Shown here: positions 1 to 7,484 of the stretch, one piece after another | Position numbering within the stretch: the first letter of the stretch is position 1 | How the letters are laid out: the number at the start of each line of letters is the position of its first letter | Source: Bacillota bacterium | Lineage (GTDB): Bacteria; Bacillota_A; Clostridia; Lachnospirales; Lachnospiraceae | Length of the DNA stretch: 19,138 bases | Direction: 5' to 3' | Assembly (NCBI GenBank): GCA_023443925.1 | Contig: JAEZSL010000108.1 | Span: 1 to 19,138, forward strand | Program-made: the position numbers and the translations under genes | Notes under the pieces: generated by a model | Databases searched by the model: none | The model's input: the letters and a program-made list of their open reading frames with translations, nothing else | Told to the model about the DNA's origin: nothing

Positions 1-94
1 TTTGATTTAAGATAATATGATTAAGTTATACAAAAAATGGTATGGATGCGGTTTGGTAAACCCGCGAAAAACGGATACAGGAGGCTTTCACAGT

Positions 95-799
95 ATGGAT
101 GAGAAGATTCTGATTGTGGATGATGAAAAAGGTATTGTTGAAGCTCTATCCTATGCCTTTAAAAGAGAAGGGTATATGGTGGAAACGGCCGGAGACGGAG
201 AAGAAGCTTTGTTAAAGCTGGACTCCTTTGGACCACAGGTAATGGTGCTGGACCTTATGATGCCAAAAATGAACGGTATTGAAGTATGCAAAAAGATTAT
301 GAACAGAAATGATCTGGGTGTATTGCTCCTTACTGCGAAAAACGATATAGTGGATAAAGTTCTGGGTTTTGAATTCGGCGCCGATGATTATCTTACAAAA
401 CCTTTTGATATGAGGGAATTGTTGGCAAGGGTAAAATCCTTATTTCGAAGATTACATAAAAATAGTGAAAGACAACAGACTGCAAAAATAATTATAAAGG
501 AGCTGGAGGTTATAACTTTACAGCGAAGGTTATTAATTCGCGGCGAGGAAATCGAGTTAACGCCAAAAGAGTTTGATTTGCTGCATCTGCTGCTGTCAAA
601 TCCTGAGAGGGTATATGAGAGGGATGAGTTGTTAAACCTGGTATGGGGAATGGAATATACCGGCGGAACCAGAACGGTTGATATCCATATCCAAAGGCTT
701 CGAACTAAATTGGGAGATTCGTATCAGGAACTGATTCAGACGATATATGGGGTAGGTTATAAAGCGACAGGCGGTGATATTTATGAAACCTGGACTTAA
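95..799 (+). CDS. OmpR/PhoB-family response regulator
   Basis: This is a DNA-binding response regulator that is phosphorylated by the kinase encoded next to it and then controls transcription. The N-terminal receiver domain (about residues 3-115) has the acidic pair D9/D10, phosphoacceptor D53 in VLDLMMPKMNG, T80 and K102 in the TKPF motif, so all catalytic positions are present. The C-terminal winged helix (about 135-230) shows the family signature ELTPKEFDLLHLL and ends in IYGVGYK. I chose the ATG at 95 because AGGAGG at 79-84 sits ten bases before it and the protein starts directly at the receiver fold; an in-frame ATG at 17 would add 26 residues without a ribosome site. The length of 234 aa is normal. 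The reading frame overlaps the kinase start, which indicates an operon. Regulon and signal cannot be read from the sequence. Confidence 0.93.
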   Translation: MDEKILIVDDEKGIVEALSYAFKREGYMVETAGDGEEALLKLDSFGPQVMVLDLMMPKMNGIEVCKKIMNRNDLGVLLLTAKNDIVDKVLGFEFGADDYLTKPFDMRELLARVKSLFRRLHKNSERQQTAKIIIKELEVITLQRRLLIRGEEIELTPKEFDLLHLLLSNPERVYERDELLNLVWGMEYTGGTRTVDIHIQRLRTKLGDSYQELIQTIYGVGYKATGGDIYETWT

Positions 800-2240
800 A
801 CTAAAATCCAGCCTGTTTCTCGCCCTGCTTTTAATGCTGACGGTGACTGCCCTCAGCTTTTTTGTACTGCGCGGGATACGTATTAACCAGACCAGACAAA
901 ACGAGGAATACCTGATTCAGCAGGGTATTATTGCTGGAAACTATATGAAACAGATGTATCTTATGGAATCGGTGATAGACCCGGACAATTTCCTGAGAGA
1001 AAAGTCCTGGGAGCTGGTTAAGCGGTTTGAAATGATAACGGGAATGCAGACGGTACTCTATGATATGTCCGGAAAAAAGCTGGCCGATACCACGCCTATG
1101 GCTGGGGAAACGGATATCAGCACGCTTATGGAGTACGCTCTTAAAGATACTAATGCCTATGTTATAGAAGGAGATACCATGGTATTTCTTGCACCTTTAC
1201 ATAATTCCGAAGGGCAAATCGGTGTACTTCAATTTAATTATTCCAATGCAAAAGACAAAGCTTTTTATAAAAAAATAAAAGTCCTTTTTCTCTTTGGTGG
1301 AATACTCATATTCCTGTTCTGTTTCCTGTGCGGTCATTTTTATCTAAATCCCTTAATACAGGGAATTTTAAAGCTAAAAAGGACAGCCCAGAAAATTAAA
1401 GAAGGAAACTTCAGCAGTTTGACACCTTTAAATCGTAAGGATGAGCTGGGGGATTTAAGCCGGGATATTTATTTTATGGGTACCAGGATAAAAACTCAGA
1501 TGGAGGAAATGAAGCAGGAGAAGGATAATCTGAAAATGGCCGTAGAGAAACTTGAAATTCTGGGTTTACAGCAAAAACAGTTTATAGGCAATGTAACCCA
1601 CGAGTTTAAGACACCTCTGACGGTAATCAAAGCTTATTCAGACCTTATGAACCTTTACCAGGATGACCCGAAGCTGGTATTGGATGCAAAAGAAAATATA
1701 GATAAGGAAATAATCAGGTTATCTGACATGCTGGATAAGGTGCTTACACTGTCAGCGTTAGAAAATTATAAGATTGATTTTTTTATGGAACCGTTAGATA
1801 TTGAGAAAATAATTACGGATGTCTGCGAACATTTAGAGGTCAGGATCAAACAGCAGGGACTAAATTTACACAGAGCTTTGGAAAAACAATACATAACCGG
1901 GGATAAGGAAAGGCTTAACCAGATATTTTTAAACCTCATTGATAATGCCATAAAATATAACCGGGAAAACGGTCATATATGGGTCAGTGTAAAACGGGAA
2001 TACAACGAAGTTTGCGTCCAAATTAAGGATACGGGCATCGGGATACCGTCAGAGGCAAGAGAAAAACTGTTTACCCCTTTTTTTACGGTAGATAAAGCAC
2101 ACCCACAGAGTACCGGCCTTGGCTTGGCATTAGTAAAAGAACTGACGGAAAAGCAGGGAGGAACTATAAAACTCCTTGAAGGGACGGATATAACAACTTT
2201 TGAAGTACGGTTTCCCAGTTATAATTGTTTACAAGTTTGA
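783..2240 (+). CDS. membrane sensor histidine kinase with HAMP domain
   Basis: This is the partner kinase of the preceding regulator. The protein of 485 aa has a first membrane helix at about residues 9-29, an extracytoplasmic sensing region (about 30-165), a second helix (about 166-186), a HAMP linker, a HisKA dimerisation domain with phosphoacceptor H273 in the motif VTHEFKTPLT, and an HATPase domain. The N-box is around 384-388 (NLIDNAIKYN), the G1 box DTGIG is at 416-420 and the G2 box GLGLAL at 445-450. I prefer the ATG at 783 over a GTG at 774 because an extended Shine-Dalgarno AGGCGGTGAT (769-778) lies just before it. The start overlaps the regulator's 3' end by 17 bases, so translation is probably coupled. 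The sensing domain shows no recognisable ligand motif. Confidence 0.93.
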   Translation: MKPGLKLKSSLFLALLLMLTVTALSFFVLRGIRINQTRQNEEYLIQQGIIAGNYMKQMYLMESVIDPDNFLREKSWELVKRFEMITGMQTVLYDMSGKKLADTTPMAGETDISTLMEYALKDTNAYVIEGDTMVFLAPLHNSEGQIGVLQFNYSNAKDKAFYKKIKVLFLFGGILIFLFCFLCGHFYLNPLIQGILKLKRTAQKIKEGNFSSLTPLNRKDELGDLSRDIYFMGTRIKTQMEEMKQEKDNLKMAVEKLEILGLQQKQFIGNVTHEFKTPLTVIKAYSDLMNLYQDDPKLVLDAKENIDKEIIRLSDMLDKVLTLSALENYKIDFFMEPLDIEKIITDVCEHLEVRIKQQGLNLHRALEKQYITGDKERLNQIFLNLIDNAIKYNRENGHIWVSVKREYNEVCVQIKDTGIGIPSEAREKLFTPFFTVDKAHPQSTGLGLALVKELTEKQGGTIKLLEGTDITTFEVRFPSYNCLQV

Positions 2241-2281
2241 AACATTTGGTAATACCCATGAAATACTCTTATGTTATGATA

Positions 2282-2313
2282 TCTTTACCGGTATTAATAA
2301 ATATTGGTAAAGA
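2282..2313 (+). other. intercistronic RNA hairpin between kinase and lipoprotein genes
   Basis: The arms TCTTTACCGGTATT (2282-2295) and AATATTGGTAAAGA (2300-2313) form a 14-bp stem with a four-base loop. Two pairs, G2290-U2305 and G2291-U2304, are wobbles possible only in the plus-strand RNA. No T-run follows, so this is not a typical terminator. It lies 13 bases before the ribosome site of the next gene and may affect mRNA processing, stability or partial attenuation within the operon. Confidence 0.5.
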
Positions 2314-2341
2314 ATCCATATACAGAAAGGAGAGGATAAAT

Positions 2342-3478
2342 ATGTTTTTTGGTAAACGAATCGGTTATATGACCGGAATTGTATGCCTGACTTTATTGAT
2401 GGTTACCGGCTGTGAAGAAAAAGATAACAACCGGGCAGTGGTTGCCAGAGAGGGACAAAAGATTACCTTATTAAAAGCCACCCCCCCGGTTAAGGAAGAA
2501 AGTACGAAATCTGCCGATGAATTTATCATAGAAAAAATTGACAGATTTGATGGGATTCGCGGTGAAGACTGGCTGGAAGGTGATGAGTTATTAATAATGA
2601 AGGAAAACACAGCCATAGAACCCGTTCAGGTTTTTGATTCCATGGAAAATATAAAAAACATGTACACTTACAATATAAAGACAGGTGAACAAAAGCTGCT
2701 TTATAATGAAAAAGAATATCTATGGATGCCCATTGTATCACCGGATAAAAAACATATTTTGGTTCAAAATGTTAAATCGGGAGTAAATAGAGGGCTTATA
2801 CTGGACTTAAACGGCAATATTGTTTTAACCGTATCGGAAGAAAATACAAAAAAAGATCTGTACTTGTCTTATAATAATGCAAAATGGATAGGAAATGATA
2901 CGATAATAGTACCTACCTCCGAAAATGGGGTCTGCCTGGTTCATTTAAATTCACAAATAGAAATCCTGAAGGATATTGATCTGATGCAGACAGATACTGC
3001 GGTACTGGTGGGCAGCCGGATTTACTATATTTCCACGGATCGAAATCTGATGGCATATGATTTGACAACAAAGAAGAAAGAAATAATAAAAGAAAATGTT
3101 TTTAATTTTGAATTATCACCTCAGAGAGATAAATTTGCCATCGAGGCAAAATTAAGCGGTACTGGCAGCGGCCTGGTTATTATTGATCTGGAGGGCAAGG
3201 AACTTCAGTCATTAACAAAAGGAAAAGCTATATTTGGCATAAGCTGGTCACCGGATGAGAGTAAGCTTGCATATCTGCTTTCCTCTGATATAGAAAGCGA
3301 AAACGGGCTTTATATCATGAATCTAAAAACATTGGAGAGCACATACGTTTCTCCTGATTTTATGGGGATTGATAACGGTTTAAAATGGAATACTTCAGGA
3401 ACAAAATTGCTGGCGAGCATCGGTGAAGTTAAGGATATGAAGCTCTTGGAGAATTCTTACGTTATAACGTTAAATTAA
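2342..3478 (+). CDS. lipoprotein with TolB/DPP-IV-like beta-propeller repeats
   Basis: This is a secreted, lipid-anchored protein of 378 aa. The N-terminus has basic residues, a hydrophobic stretch and the lipobox MVTG-C with C24 as predicted lipidation site. The mature part carries propeller-type repeats, seen as VSPDKKHILV, LSPQRDKFAI and SWSPDESKLAYLL, as in TolB and WD40-like PD40 proteins. The ATG at 2342 is chosen because AAGGAG at 2327-2332 precedes it by nine bases and the signal peptide begins there; an upstream in-frame ATG at 2225 lies inside the kinase gene. It follows the kinase by 101 bases in the same direction, so it may be an accessory sensor or a target of the two-component system. 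The fold assignment is from repeat motifs; the function is unknown. Confidence 0.8.
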   Translation: MFFGKRIGYMTGIVCLTLLMVTGCEEKDNNRAVVAREGQKITLLKATPPVKEESTKSADEFIIEKIDRFDGIRGEDWLEGDELLIMKENTAIEPVQVFDSMENIKNMYTYNIKTGEQKLLYNEKEYLWMPIVSPDKKHILVQNVKSGVNRGLILDLNGNIVLTVSEENTKKDLYLSYNNAKWIGNDTIIVPTSENGVCLVHLNSQIEILKDIDLMQTDTAVLVGSRIYYISTDRNLMAYDLTTKKKEIIKENVFNFELSPQRDKFAIEAKLSGTGSGLVIIDLEGKELQSLTKGKAIFGISWSPDESKLAYLLSSDIESENGLYIMNLKTLESTYVSPDFMGIDNGLKWNTSGTKLLASIGEVKDMKLLENSYVITLN

Positions 3479-3722
3479 TAAGTAATCAATAAAAATTCCG
3501 AAGGATGAAAATGATAAACATCGTAAATACACGGTTGCTCAAATTATGATATACATAGGAAGACAGACATAGGTGAAAATGAAAGCAGCGCATAAATGAG
3601 TATAAACCATCGGATTAAAGATGGGCTTTTAAATATACATGAAATATAAAACCAGACCAGGCCGTGGTTAGATTATTATTTACAAAAGCTCCATCTAAAT
3701 GTAAATGAAAGGAATGATATAT
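3479..3722 (+). other. intergenic region between two lipoprotein genes
   Basis: There is no convincing coding sequence here. One weak hairpin, CCATC (3607-3611) with GATGG (3620-3624) followed by CTTTT, could act as a poor terminator. The ribosome site of the next gene, AAAGGA, is at 3708-3713. I could not identify a clear promoter. Confidence 0.4.
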
Positions 3723-4367
3723 ATGAGGAAAAATAAATTAATATTTAAGAAAGCCAGAGCGGCTGCTCTGCTTCTGCTCCTGACCTCCGGGTTAATTGCA
3801 TTAAACGGATGCAGCTCGAAAGAAGTAATGGTTACTAAGCCGGAAACTGATAATACGGCAGTGGAGACTCAAACGGAAACATCAGAAGGTATACCGGAAA
3901 ATACCAAATCAGAGAACCAATCAGTCACAGAAGAACAAAGTGGCGGAGAGAAGCCGGCAACGGAGCAAACAGAGGAGCCGGTATCAGAACCGGTAGAAAC
4001 AGATACGGTTAAAGAAACAGAACTTACTCATCTGATCGGGCTGACAAAAGATGAACTGAAACAGGAAATAAAGGAAGAGCCTTCGGTTGTAGATGAAGGA
4101 GGTTTGGAATTTGAAGATTATGGAATCCGGGCATGGTTTGATAATGACTCCAAAGTCAATCAGATCTATCTGTTAAACAATGACATTGAAATAGACGGTG
4201 TAAAAACCGGTGATAATATTGCAGAGTTTAAGAAAGCGTTTGGTGAACCGATTAAAGATGAAAACGGGGATGCACATTTTAAATATAAGGATTACTTTCT
4301 TTCAGTAAATTATGATACGAAAACCCAGGAAACTTTCAGTGTGTATCTATTAAAAGAAGATTTTTAA
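3723..4367 (+). CDS. lipoprotein with acidic linker and small C-terminal domain
   Basis: This 214-aa protein starts with a lipoprotein signal (charged N-terminus, poly-Leu core, lipobox ALNG-C with C30). Residues about 31-110 form a low-complexity linker rich in Glu, Thr, Ser and Pro, typical of a spacer across the wall. The C-terminal part (about 110-214) is a compact domain beginning LIGLTKDELKQEI and including GDNIAEFKKAFGEP. This pattern resembles small outer-leaflet domains of the DUF4309 or SmpA type, but I cannot assign a family. The start is the ATG at 3723, nine bases after AAAGGA; an in-frame ATG six codons earlier overlaps that ribosome site. It ends just before a strong terminator and probably closes the sensory cassette. 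Role unknown. Confidence 0.72.
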   Translation: MRKNKLIFKKARAAALLLLLTSGLIALNGCSSKEVMVTKPETDNTAVETQTETSEGIPENTKSENQSVTEEQSGGEKPATEQTEEPVSEPVETDTVKETELTHLIGLTKDELKQEIKEEPSVVDEGGLEFEDYGIRAWFDNDSKVNQIYLLNNDIEIDGVKTGDNIAEFKKAFGEPIKDENGDAHFKYKDYFLSVNYDTKTQETFSVYLLKEDF

Positions 4368-4373
4368 ATTAAC

Positions 4374-4424
4374 AGGGCTTTTGCAAAATAGCTGAATCAG
4401 CTGTGGAGCAAAAGCTCTTTTATT
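4374..4424 (+). terminator. intrinsic terminator after the second lipoprotein gene
   Basis: AGGGCTTTTGC (4374-4384) pairs with GCAAAAGCTCT (4408-4418) in an 11-bp stem with one G-U pair. The apical region contains a second small stem AGCTG/CAGCT. A T-rich tail (TTTATT) follows. It separates the sensory cassette from the antiporter gene. Confidence 0.8.
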
Positions 4425-4753
4425 GTATGGAGTGCTTTCTTCTTATAAGAATGCGGGAATATTCCAATATATATTTTAAGGTTATTTCGGGTTGTTAATC
4501 AGAAAGGATAAAAGAAGAATGATGAATACATAGTAAAGAAGCAATTTTACGTTTAACTTTACAAGGTTTATTCGGATTGGTGGATTTTGTTTGTAAGAAT
4601 TATAAAAATTTTAATAATTTTCTTAAAAAAATTTGTAGAAAAAATGAATATTTTAGATAATTATAGTTGATTTCAGGATGGAGTGGATGTATAATAGTCG
4701 AAGTTGGCAAAATATTGTTAAATTTATGACACACGCGAAGGTGAGGTAAAAGT
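4425..4753 (+). other. AT-rich intergenic region upstream of the antiporter gene
   Basis: This 329-base gap has no convincing gene. It contains two adjacent perfect palindromes, TTCTTATAAGAA (4440-4451) and GGAATATTCC (4456-4465), of unknown role. Further on is a very AT-rich tract with A and T runs (about 4595-4660) directly upstream of the promoter, which could act as an UP element. The leader between promoter and start codon is only about 50 bases, too short for a riboswitch. Confidence 0.5.
4667..4695 (+). promoter_or_regulatory. sigma-A promoter for the antiporter gene
   Basis: TTGATT (4667-4672) is followed after exactly 17 bases by TATAAT (4690-4695). An AT-rich tract lies immediately upstream. 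The predicted transcript start is near 4702, about 50 bases before the ATG at 4754. Confidence 0.7.
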
Positions 4754-5800
4754 ATGAAATATCTTAAAATTTTATTGATTTGTGTTCCGTTGTCCTTCTT
4801 AGGCGTTATATTACATTGGAGCGCAAGTATAATGTTTATATTGACCTGTATTTCCATCGTACCGCTGGCGGGTTATCTGGGGAGTGCCACGGAAGAAATC
4901 GCGGCTTATACCGGTCCGAAATTTGGTGGTTTTTTAAATGCAACCTTTGGTAATGCAACCGAATTGATTATTACGTTTTTTGCAATCAAGGCCGGATTAT
5001 TTGATGTTGTAAAAGCATCACTGGCCGGTTCCGTATTAGGAAATATTCTTCTGGTTTTAGGCTGCAGTATTTTATTTGGGGGTTTAAAACATAAAGAATT
5101 AAAATATGATGCGCAGCTGGGTACTTTTACAGCCACAATGCTGCTCTTTGCGGTTATCGGGCTGGCAATTCCTGCCGTATTTACTTCCAAAGTGCCCGAA
5201 AACTTAATTTCCTCAGAATATGAAAGTTTCAGTGTTATTACCAGCGTAATACTACTTACCATATATATTATAGGAATGATCTATTCTTTCCGCTCTCAAA
5301 AGGATCTTTACGGTGTGGAACATGCGGAAGATATTGACTCCAAGTGGAGCCTTCCGGTTAGTATCATTATTCTTGGTGTTGCTACCGTACTGATTGCAGT
5401 TTTATCTGAGTTACTGGTTGAAAGTATTGAACCGATGACCCAGGCAGCAGGTATTTCAGAGATGTTTGTCGGAATTATTCTGATACCGATAGTCGGTAAT
5501 GCGGCTGAGCATAGTACAGCGGTAATCATGGCTCTCAAGAATAAAATGGATATTGCTATAGAAATAGCAGTAGGCTCCAGTTTACAGATTGCTTTGTTTG
5601 TTGTTCCGGTAGCCGTGCTGATCAGCCTTTTCTTCACACCGATGAGTATCGTATTCAAACCCATCGAATTGTTCTTATTCGGCTCCAGTGTCCTGATTGC
5701 TAACCAGGTTGTAAAGGCAGGGCGAACCAACTGGATGGAAGGCTTAAAACTGATATCCGTGTATATTATTGCAGCAGTTGGATTTTTCATTGTTGGTTAA
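4754..5800 (+). CDS. cax: Ca2+/H+ antiporter, CaxA family
   Basis: This integral membrane protein of 348 aa exchanges cytoplasmic Ca2+ (or a similar divalent cation) for protons. It has about ten or eleven hydrophobic helices and the two inverted alpha-repeat signatures of the CaCA superfamily. The first is GNATELI with E70 in a helix starting near residue 60. The second is GNAAEHSTAV with E252, followed by IEIAVGSSLQIALF. The acidic loop around 186-198 between the halves is typical. The length matches bacterial Cax proteins. The ATG at 4754 follows a GGTGAGG ribosome site. It forms a single-gene unit with its own promoter and terminator. The family is clear; ion preference is inferred. Confidence 0.93.
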   Translation: MKYLKILLICVPLSFLGVILHWSASIMFILTCISIVPLAGYLGSATEEIAAYTGPKFGGFLNATFGNATELIITFFAIKAGLFDVVKASLAGSVLGNILLVLGCSILFGGLKHKELKYDAQLGTFTATMLLFAVIGLAIPAVFTSKVPENLISSEYESFSVITSVILLTIYIIGMIYSFRSQKDLYGVEHAEDIDSKWSLPVSIIILGVATVLIAVLSELLVESIEPMTQAAGISEMFVGIILIPIVGNAAEHSTAVIMALKNKMDIAIEIAVGSSLQIALFVVPVAVLISLFFTPMSIVFKPIELFLFGSSVLIANQVVKAGRTNWMEGLKLISVYIIAAVGFFIVG

Positions 5801-5837
5801 ATAAAAAATTAATTTCATAAAAGATAGATACAGTCAG

Positions 5838-5876
5838 AAGAGATATTGGATTTATATTTAATCCGATATCTTTTCT
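5838..5876 (+). terminator. intrinsic terminator after the antiporter gene
   Basis: AGATATTGGATT (5841-5852) pairs with AATCCGATATCT (5860-5871), with one wobble and a seven-base loop. The upstream AAG extends pairing into the following T-run (TTTTCTT). It is a strong rho-independent terminator 37 bases after the stop codon. Confidence 0.85.
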
Positions 5877-5937
5877 TAATATTAGAAAACGCATTACATA
5901 ATTCATACACAAGGTTGAGCGAAAACAAGACGGGTGA

Positions 5938-6045
5938 ATGAAAAAGACTTTAAGCAGATTAGAATTAGTAAAGCATCTGCGGACAGCTGCTTTATACTCC
6001 ATGAGAGCTAGGTTGAACAATGAATTAATAAATAAAATGAAATAA
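5938..6045 (+). CDS. possible basic micro-protein (35 aa)
   Basis: An ATG at 5938 opens a 35-codon frame encoding a strongly basic, amphipathic peptide beginning MKKTLSRLELVKHL and ending in KMK. No good ribosome site precedes it (only GGGTGA, adjacent to the ATG), and I recognise no family. Its stop lies inside the first arm of the downstream hairpin. It could be a chance frame, a degraded gene or a real small protein. Confidence 0.2.
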   Translation: MKKTLSRLELVKHLRTAALYSMRARLNNELINKMK

Positions 6046-6084
6046 AACAGTTTTATCACGAAAAATATGCTGTTTTATTCATTT
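6035..6084 (+). other. long AT-rich inverted repeat
   Basis: AAATGA (6035-6040) plus ATAAAACAG (6042-6050) pair with CTGTTTTATTCATTT (6070-6084), giving a 15-bp stem with one bulged A and a 19-base loop. The following bases (GGGTTTTATG) form only a short T-run. It may terminate the preceding transcript or act as a regulatory structure for the next gene. Confidence 0.45.
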
Positions 6085-6182
6085 GGGTTTTATGCTAAGA
6101 TAATTCTTGAGTAAGTCAATATATAAAAATTTTATTGCGAGAGCTGCATTCGGATATGATAGAAAAGAATGGAGAAAGAAAT

Positions 6183-6758
6183 ATGTTTGAAATATTACAG
6201 GAAGACATTTTAACATGCAGGCTGTGCAGGGAAAGGTTCGGACATGAGCCTCAGCCGGTTATATTTGGTCATGCCGACGCTCCTATTATGCAGATTAGTC
6301 AGGCACCTTCACTAACTGTCCATGAAACCCATAAACCATTTAATGATATGAGCGGGCGAAAGCTTCGTAATGATTGGTATCATATCAGTGATGAAGTCTT
6401 TTACAATGAAGATAATTTCTATATAACCTCTATCGCCCATTGTTATCCCGGTAAATCAAAAAATGGAGGTGACAGATTACCACCAAAGTGTTGTGCGGAT
6501 AAATGGCTGAAAAAAGAAATGGAATATGTCCACAATGAAATATATATTCTTATAGGAGGAAAAGCAGCAGAGTATTTGTTCCCCGGAGAGAATTTCAATG
6601 ACCTTATATTTAATCAGAACACACTTAACGGCAAACCGGCTTTTGTTCTTCCGCACCCATCACCTCTTAACATTAAGTGGTTTAAAGATAATCCGGATTT
6701 TCTGAATAACCGTATTCATGAAATTCGTAAAGTCGTTCATGAGGTTTTAAATTTATAA
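6183..6758 (+). CDS. uracil-DNA glycosylase-like Fe-S protein
   Basis: The 191-aa product belongs to the uracil-DNA glycosylase fold superfamily, closest in pattern to families 4/5. Those enzymes remove uracil from DNA and carry a 4Fe-4S cluster. Four suitable cysteines are present: C12 and C15 (CRLC), C87 in HCYPGK, and C103 or C104 in PPKCCADKWLKKE. The catalytic-loop region QAPS...KPFNDMSGRKLRNDW corresponds to GEAPG...PF.G.AG.L of family 4 but is altered at the glycines. The C-terminal HPSPLN (158-163) matches the conserved HPSP motif. The start at 6183 follows GGAG by eight bases; a start 16 codons upstream lacks one. It is followed closely by the HAD gene. Catalytic activity is uncertain because the active-site loop deviates. 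Confidence 0.8.
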   Translation: MFEILQEDILTCRLCRERFGHEPQPVIFGHADAPIMQISQAPSLTVHETHKPFNDMSGRKLRNDWYHISDEVFYNEDNFYITSIAHCYPGKSKNGGDRLPPKCCADKWLKKEMEYVHNEIYILIGGKAAEYLFPGENFNDLIFNQNTLNGKPAFVLPHPSPLNIKWFKDNPDFLNNRIHEIRKVVHEVLNL

Positions 6759-6780
6759 CCGCAAGAAAGGAAGGCTTATC

Positions 6781-6813
6781 ATGAATAAGCGTAAAGGAGC
6801 AGTGAAGAAATGA
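6781..6813 (+). CDS. possible 10-residue leader peptide coupled to the HAD gene
   Basis: An ATG at 6781 has a strong ribosome site (AAGGAAGG, 6767-6774) and encodes MNKRKGAVKK. Its stop TGA (6811-6813) overlaps the HAD start in the tetranucleotide ATGA. The HAD gene's own ribosome site (AAAGGAG, 6793-6799) lies inside this mini-frame. The layout suits translational coupling, or it could be a chance frame. Confidence 0.35.
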   Translation: MNKRKGAVKK

Positions 6814-7307
6814 AAGTTATTTTCTTGGATGTAGATGGGGTTTTAAATTCAGAAATATGGAATGAAAATCATCGGTACGAAATGCAAAACGGGGTATGTA
6901 TTGATGAAACTAAAGTCAAGTTATTATCAATGATAATTAAGAAAACCGGAGCAGTTATTGTTTTGCATTCCGGATGGCGATTTTGGCTGGATGATAAACA
7001 TAAACCCTTAAACAGAGAAGCTGATTATTTGTTGTTCCAGTTTAAAAAGTATGGTATCAAAATATACGATATAACACCTGATTTCTCTACGGATGAAATT
7101 AAAAGAACGAAGAAATTCAGCCTTGTTAAAGCCAGTGAAATAATAGATTGGATAAGATTTCATCAGGTAACGAAATATCTTGTACTGGATGATCTGGATT
7201 TGTTCATGGAGGAAATTATTCCATATCAGATACGTACGAATCCTGTTACCGGATTAACCGAGCAGGATGCAGAGGAAGCGATTGAAAAGCTGAATGGATT
7301 TCAATAA
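6810..7307 (+). CDS. small HAD-superfamily phosphatase (HAD_SAK-like)
   Basis: This 165-aa protein shows the HAD phosphohydrolase motifs: motif I LDVDGVLN with D7 and D9, motif II as LHSGWR with S54, and motif IV as LVLDDLD with D127/D128. The ending GLTEQDAEEAIEKL is typical of the compact, cap-less HAD domain first noted in Swiss-army-knife RNA repair proteins (HAD_SAK). Such domains remove phosphates from small molecules or nucleic acid ends; the substrate here is unknown. The ATG at 6810 lies ten bases after AAAGGAG and overlaps a mini-ORF stop. With no terminator after the glycosylase-like gene 51 bases upstream, the two are probably cotranscribed, which favours a nucleic-acid or nucleotide role by context only. 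Confidence 0.82.
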   Translation: MKVIFLDVDGVLNSEIWNENHRYEMQNGVCIDETKVKLLSMIIKKTGAVIVLHSGWRFWLDDKHKPLNREADYLLFQFKKYGIKIYDITPDFSTDEIKRTKKFSLVKASEIIDWIRFHQVTKYLVLDDLDLFMEEIIPYQIRTNPVTGLTEQDAEEAIEKLNGFQ

Positions 7308-7311
7308 TGAT

Positions 7312-7402
7312 AATAATGATATTAAATAATGGTATCAAATAATAATATCAAATAATAATATTAAATAATGATATCAAATAATGATATCAAATAATGATAT
7401 TA
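7312..7402. repeat. seven-unit 13-bp tandem repeat (AATAATGATATCA type)
   Basis: Seven exact-length 13-base units lie head to tail at 7312, 7325, 7338, 7351, 7364, 7377 and 7390. The consensus is AATAATGATATCA, with variation mainly at base 7, base 8 (unit 2) and base 12. Units 5 and 6 contain the perfect palindrome TGATATCA across the centre. A degenerate eighth unit follows at 7403-7415. The array begins four bases after the HAD stop and ends 82 bases before the HIT start. It could be a slippage minisatellite, an iteron-like protein binding array or a DNA-bending element. Confidence 0.9.
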
Positions 7403-7484
7403 GATAATTAATATAGCATATTTAAAATAATTTTACGAATCTCTTAACTTAAAAATTTTATCATTTGTAAAGGAAGGTATAATC

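Larger units (their letters stand above)
5877..6182 (+). other. intergenic region with a possible micro-ORF and a hairpin
   Basis: Between the antiporter terminator and the glycosylase-like gene there is no established gene. The region holds a possible 35-residue ORF (5938-6045) overlapping a long hairpin (6035-6084). The ribosome site GGAG for the next gene is at 6171-6174. No clear promoter was found. Confidence 0.4.

Noticed and set aside
4696..4753. Riboswitch (for example the Mn2+-sensing type) upstream of the cation antiporter
   Set aside because: The leader from the predicted promoter to the start codon is about 50 bases, too short, and shows none of the expected stems.
4906..5790. 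Two long open frames on the minus strand (118 and 160 aa) opposite the antiporter gene
   Set aside because: They are mirror frames of the membrane protein gene; they have low-complexity Ser/Thr/Ile composition, no ribosome sites and no known motifs.
5787..6059. 90-aa minus-strand frame in the gap after the antiporter
   Set aside because: It runs through the antiporter terminator and lacks any recognisable domain or ribosome site.
7312..7402. CRISPR array
   Set aside because: The repeats are only 13 bp, directly adjacent without spacers, and no cas gene is in the window.
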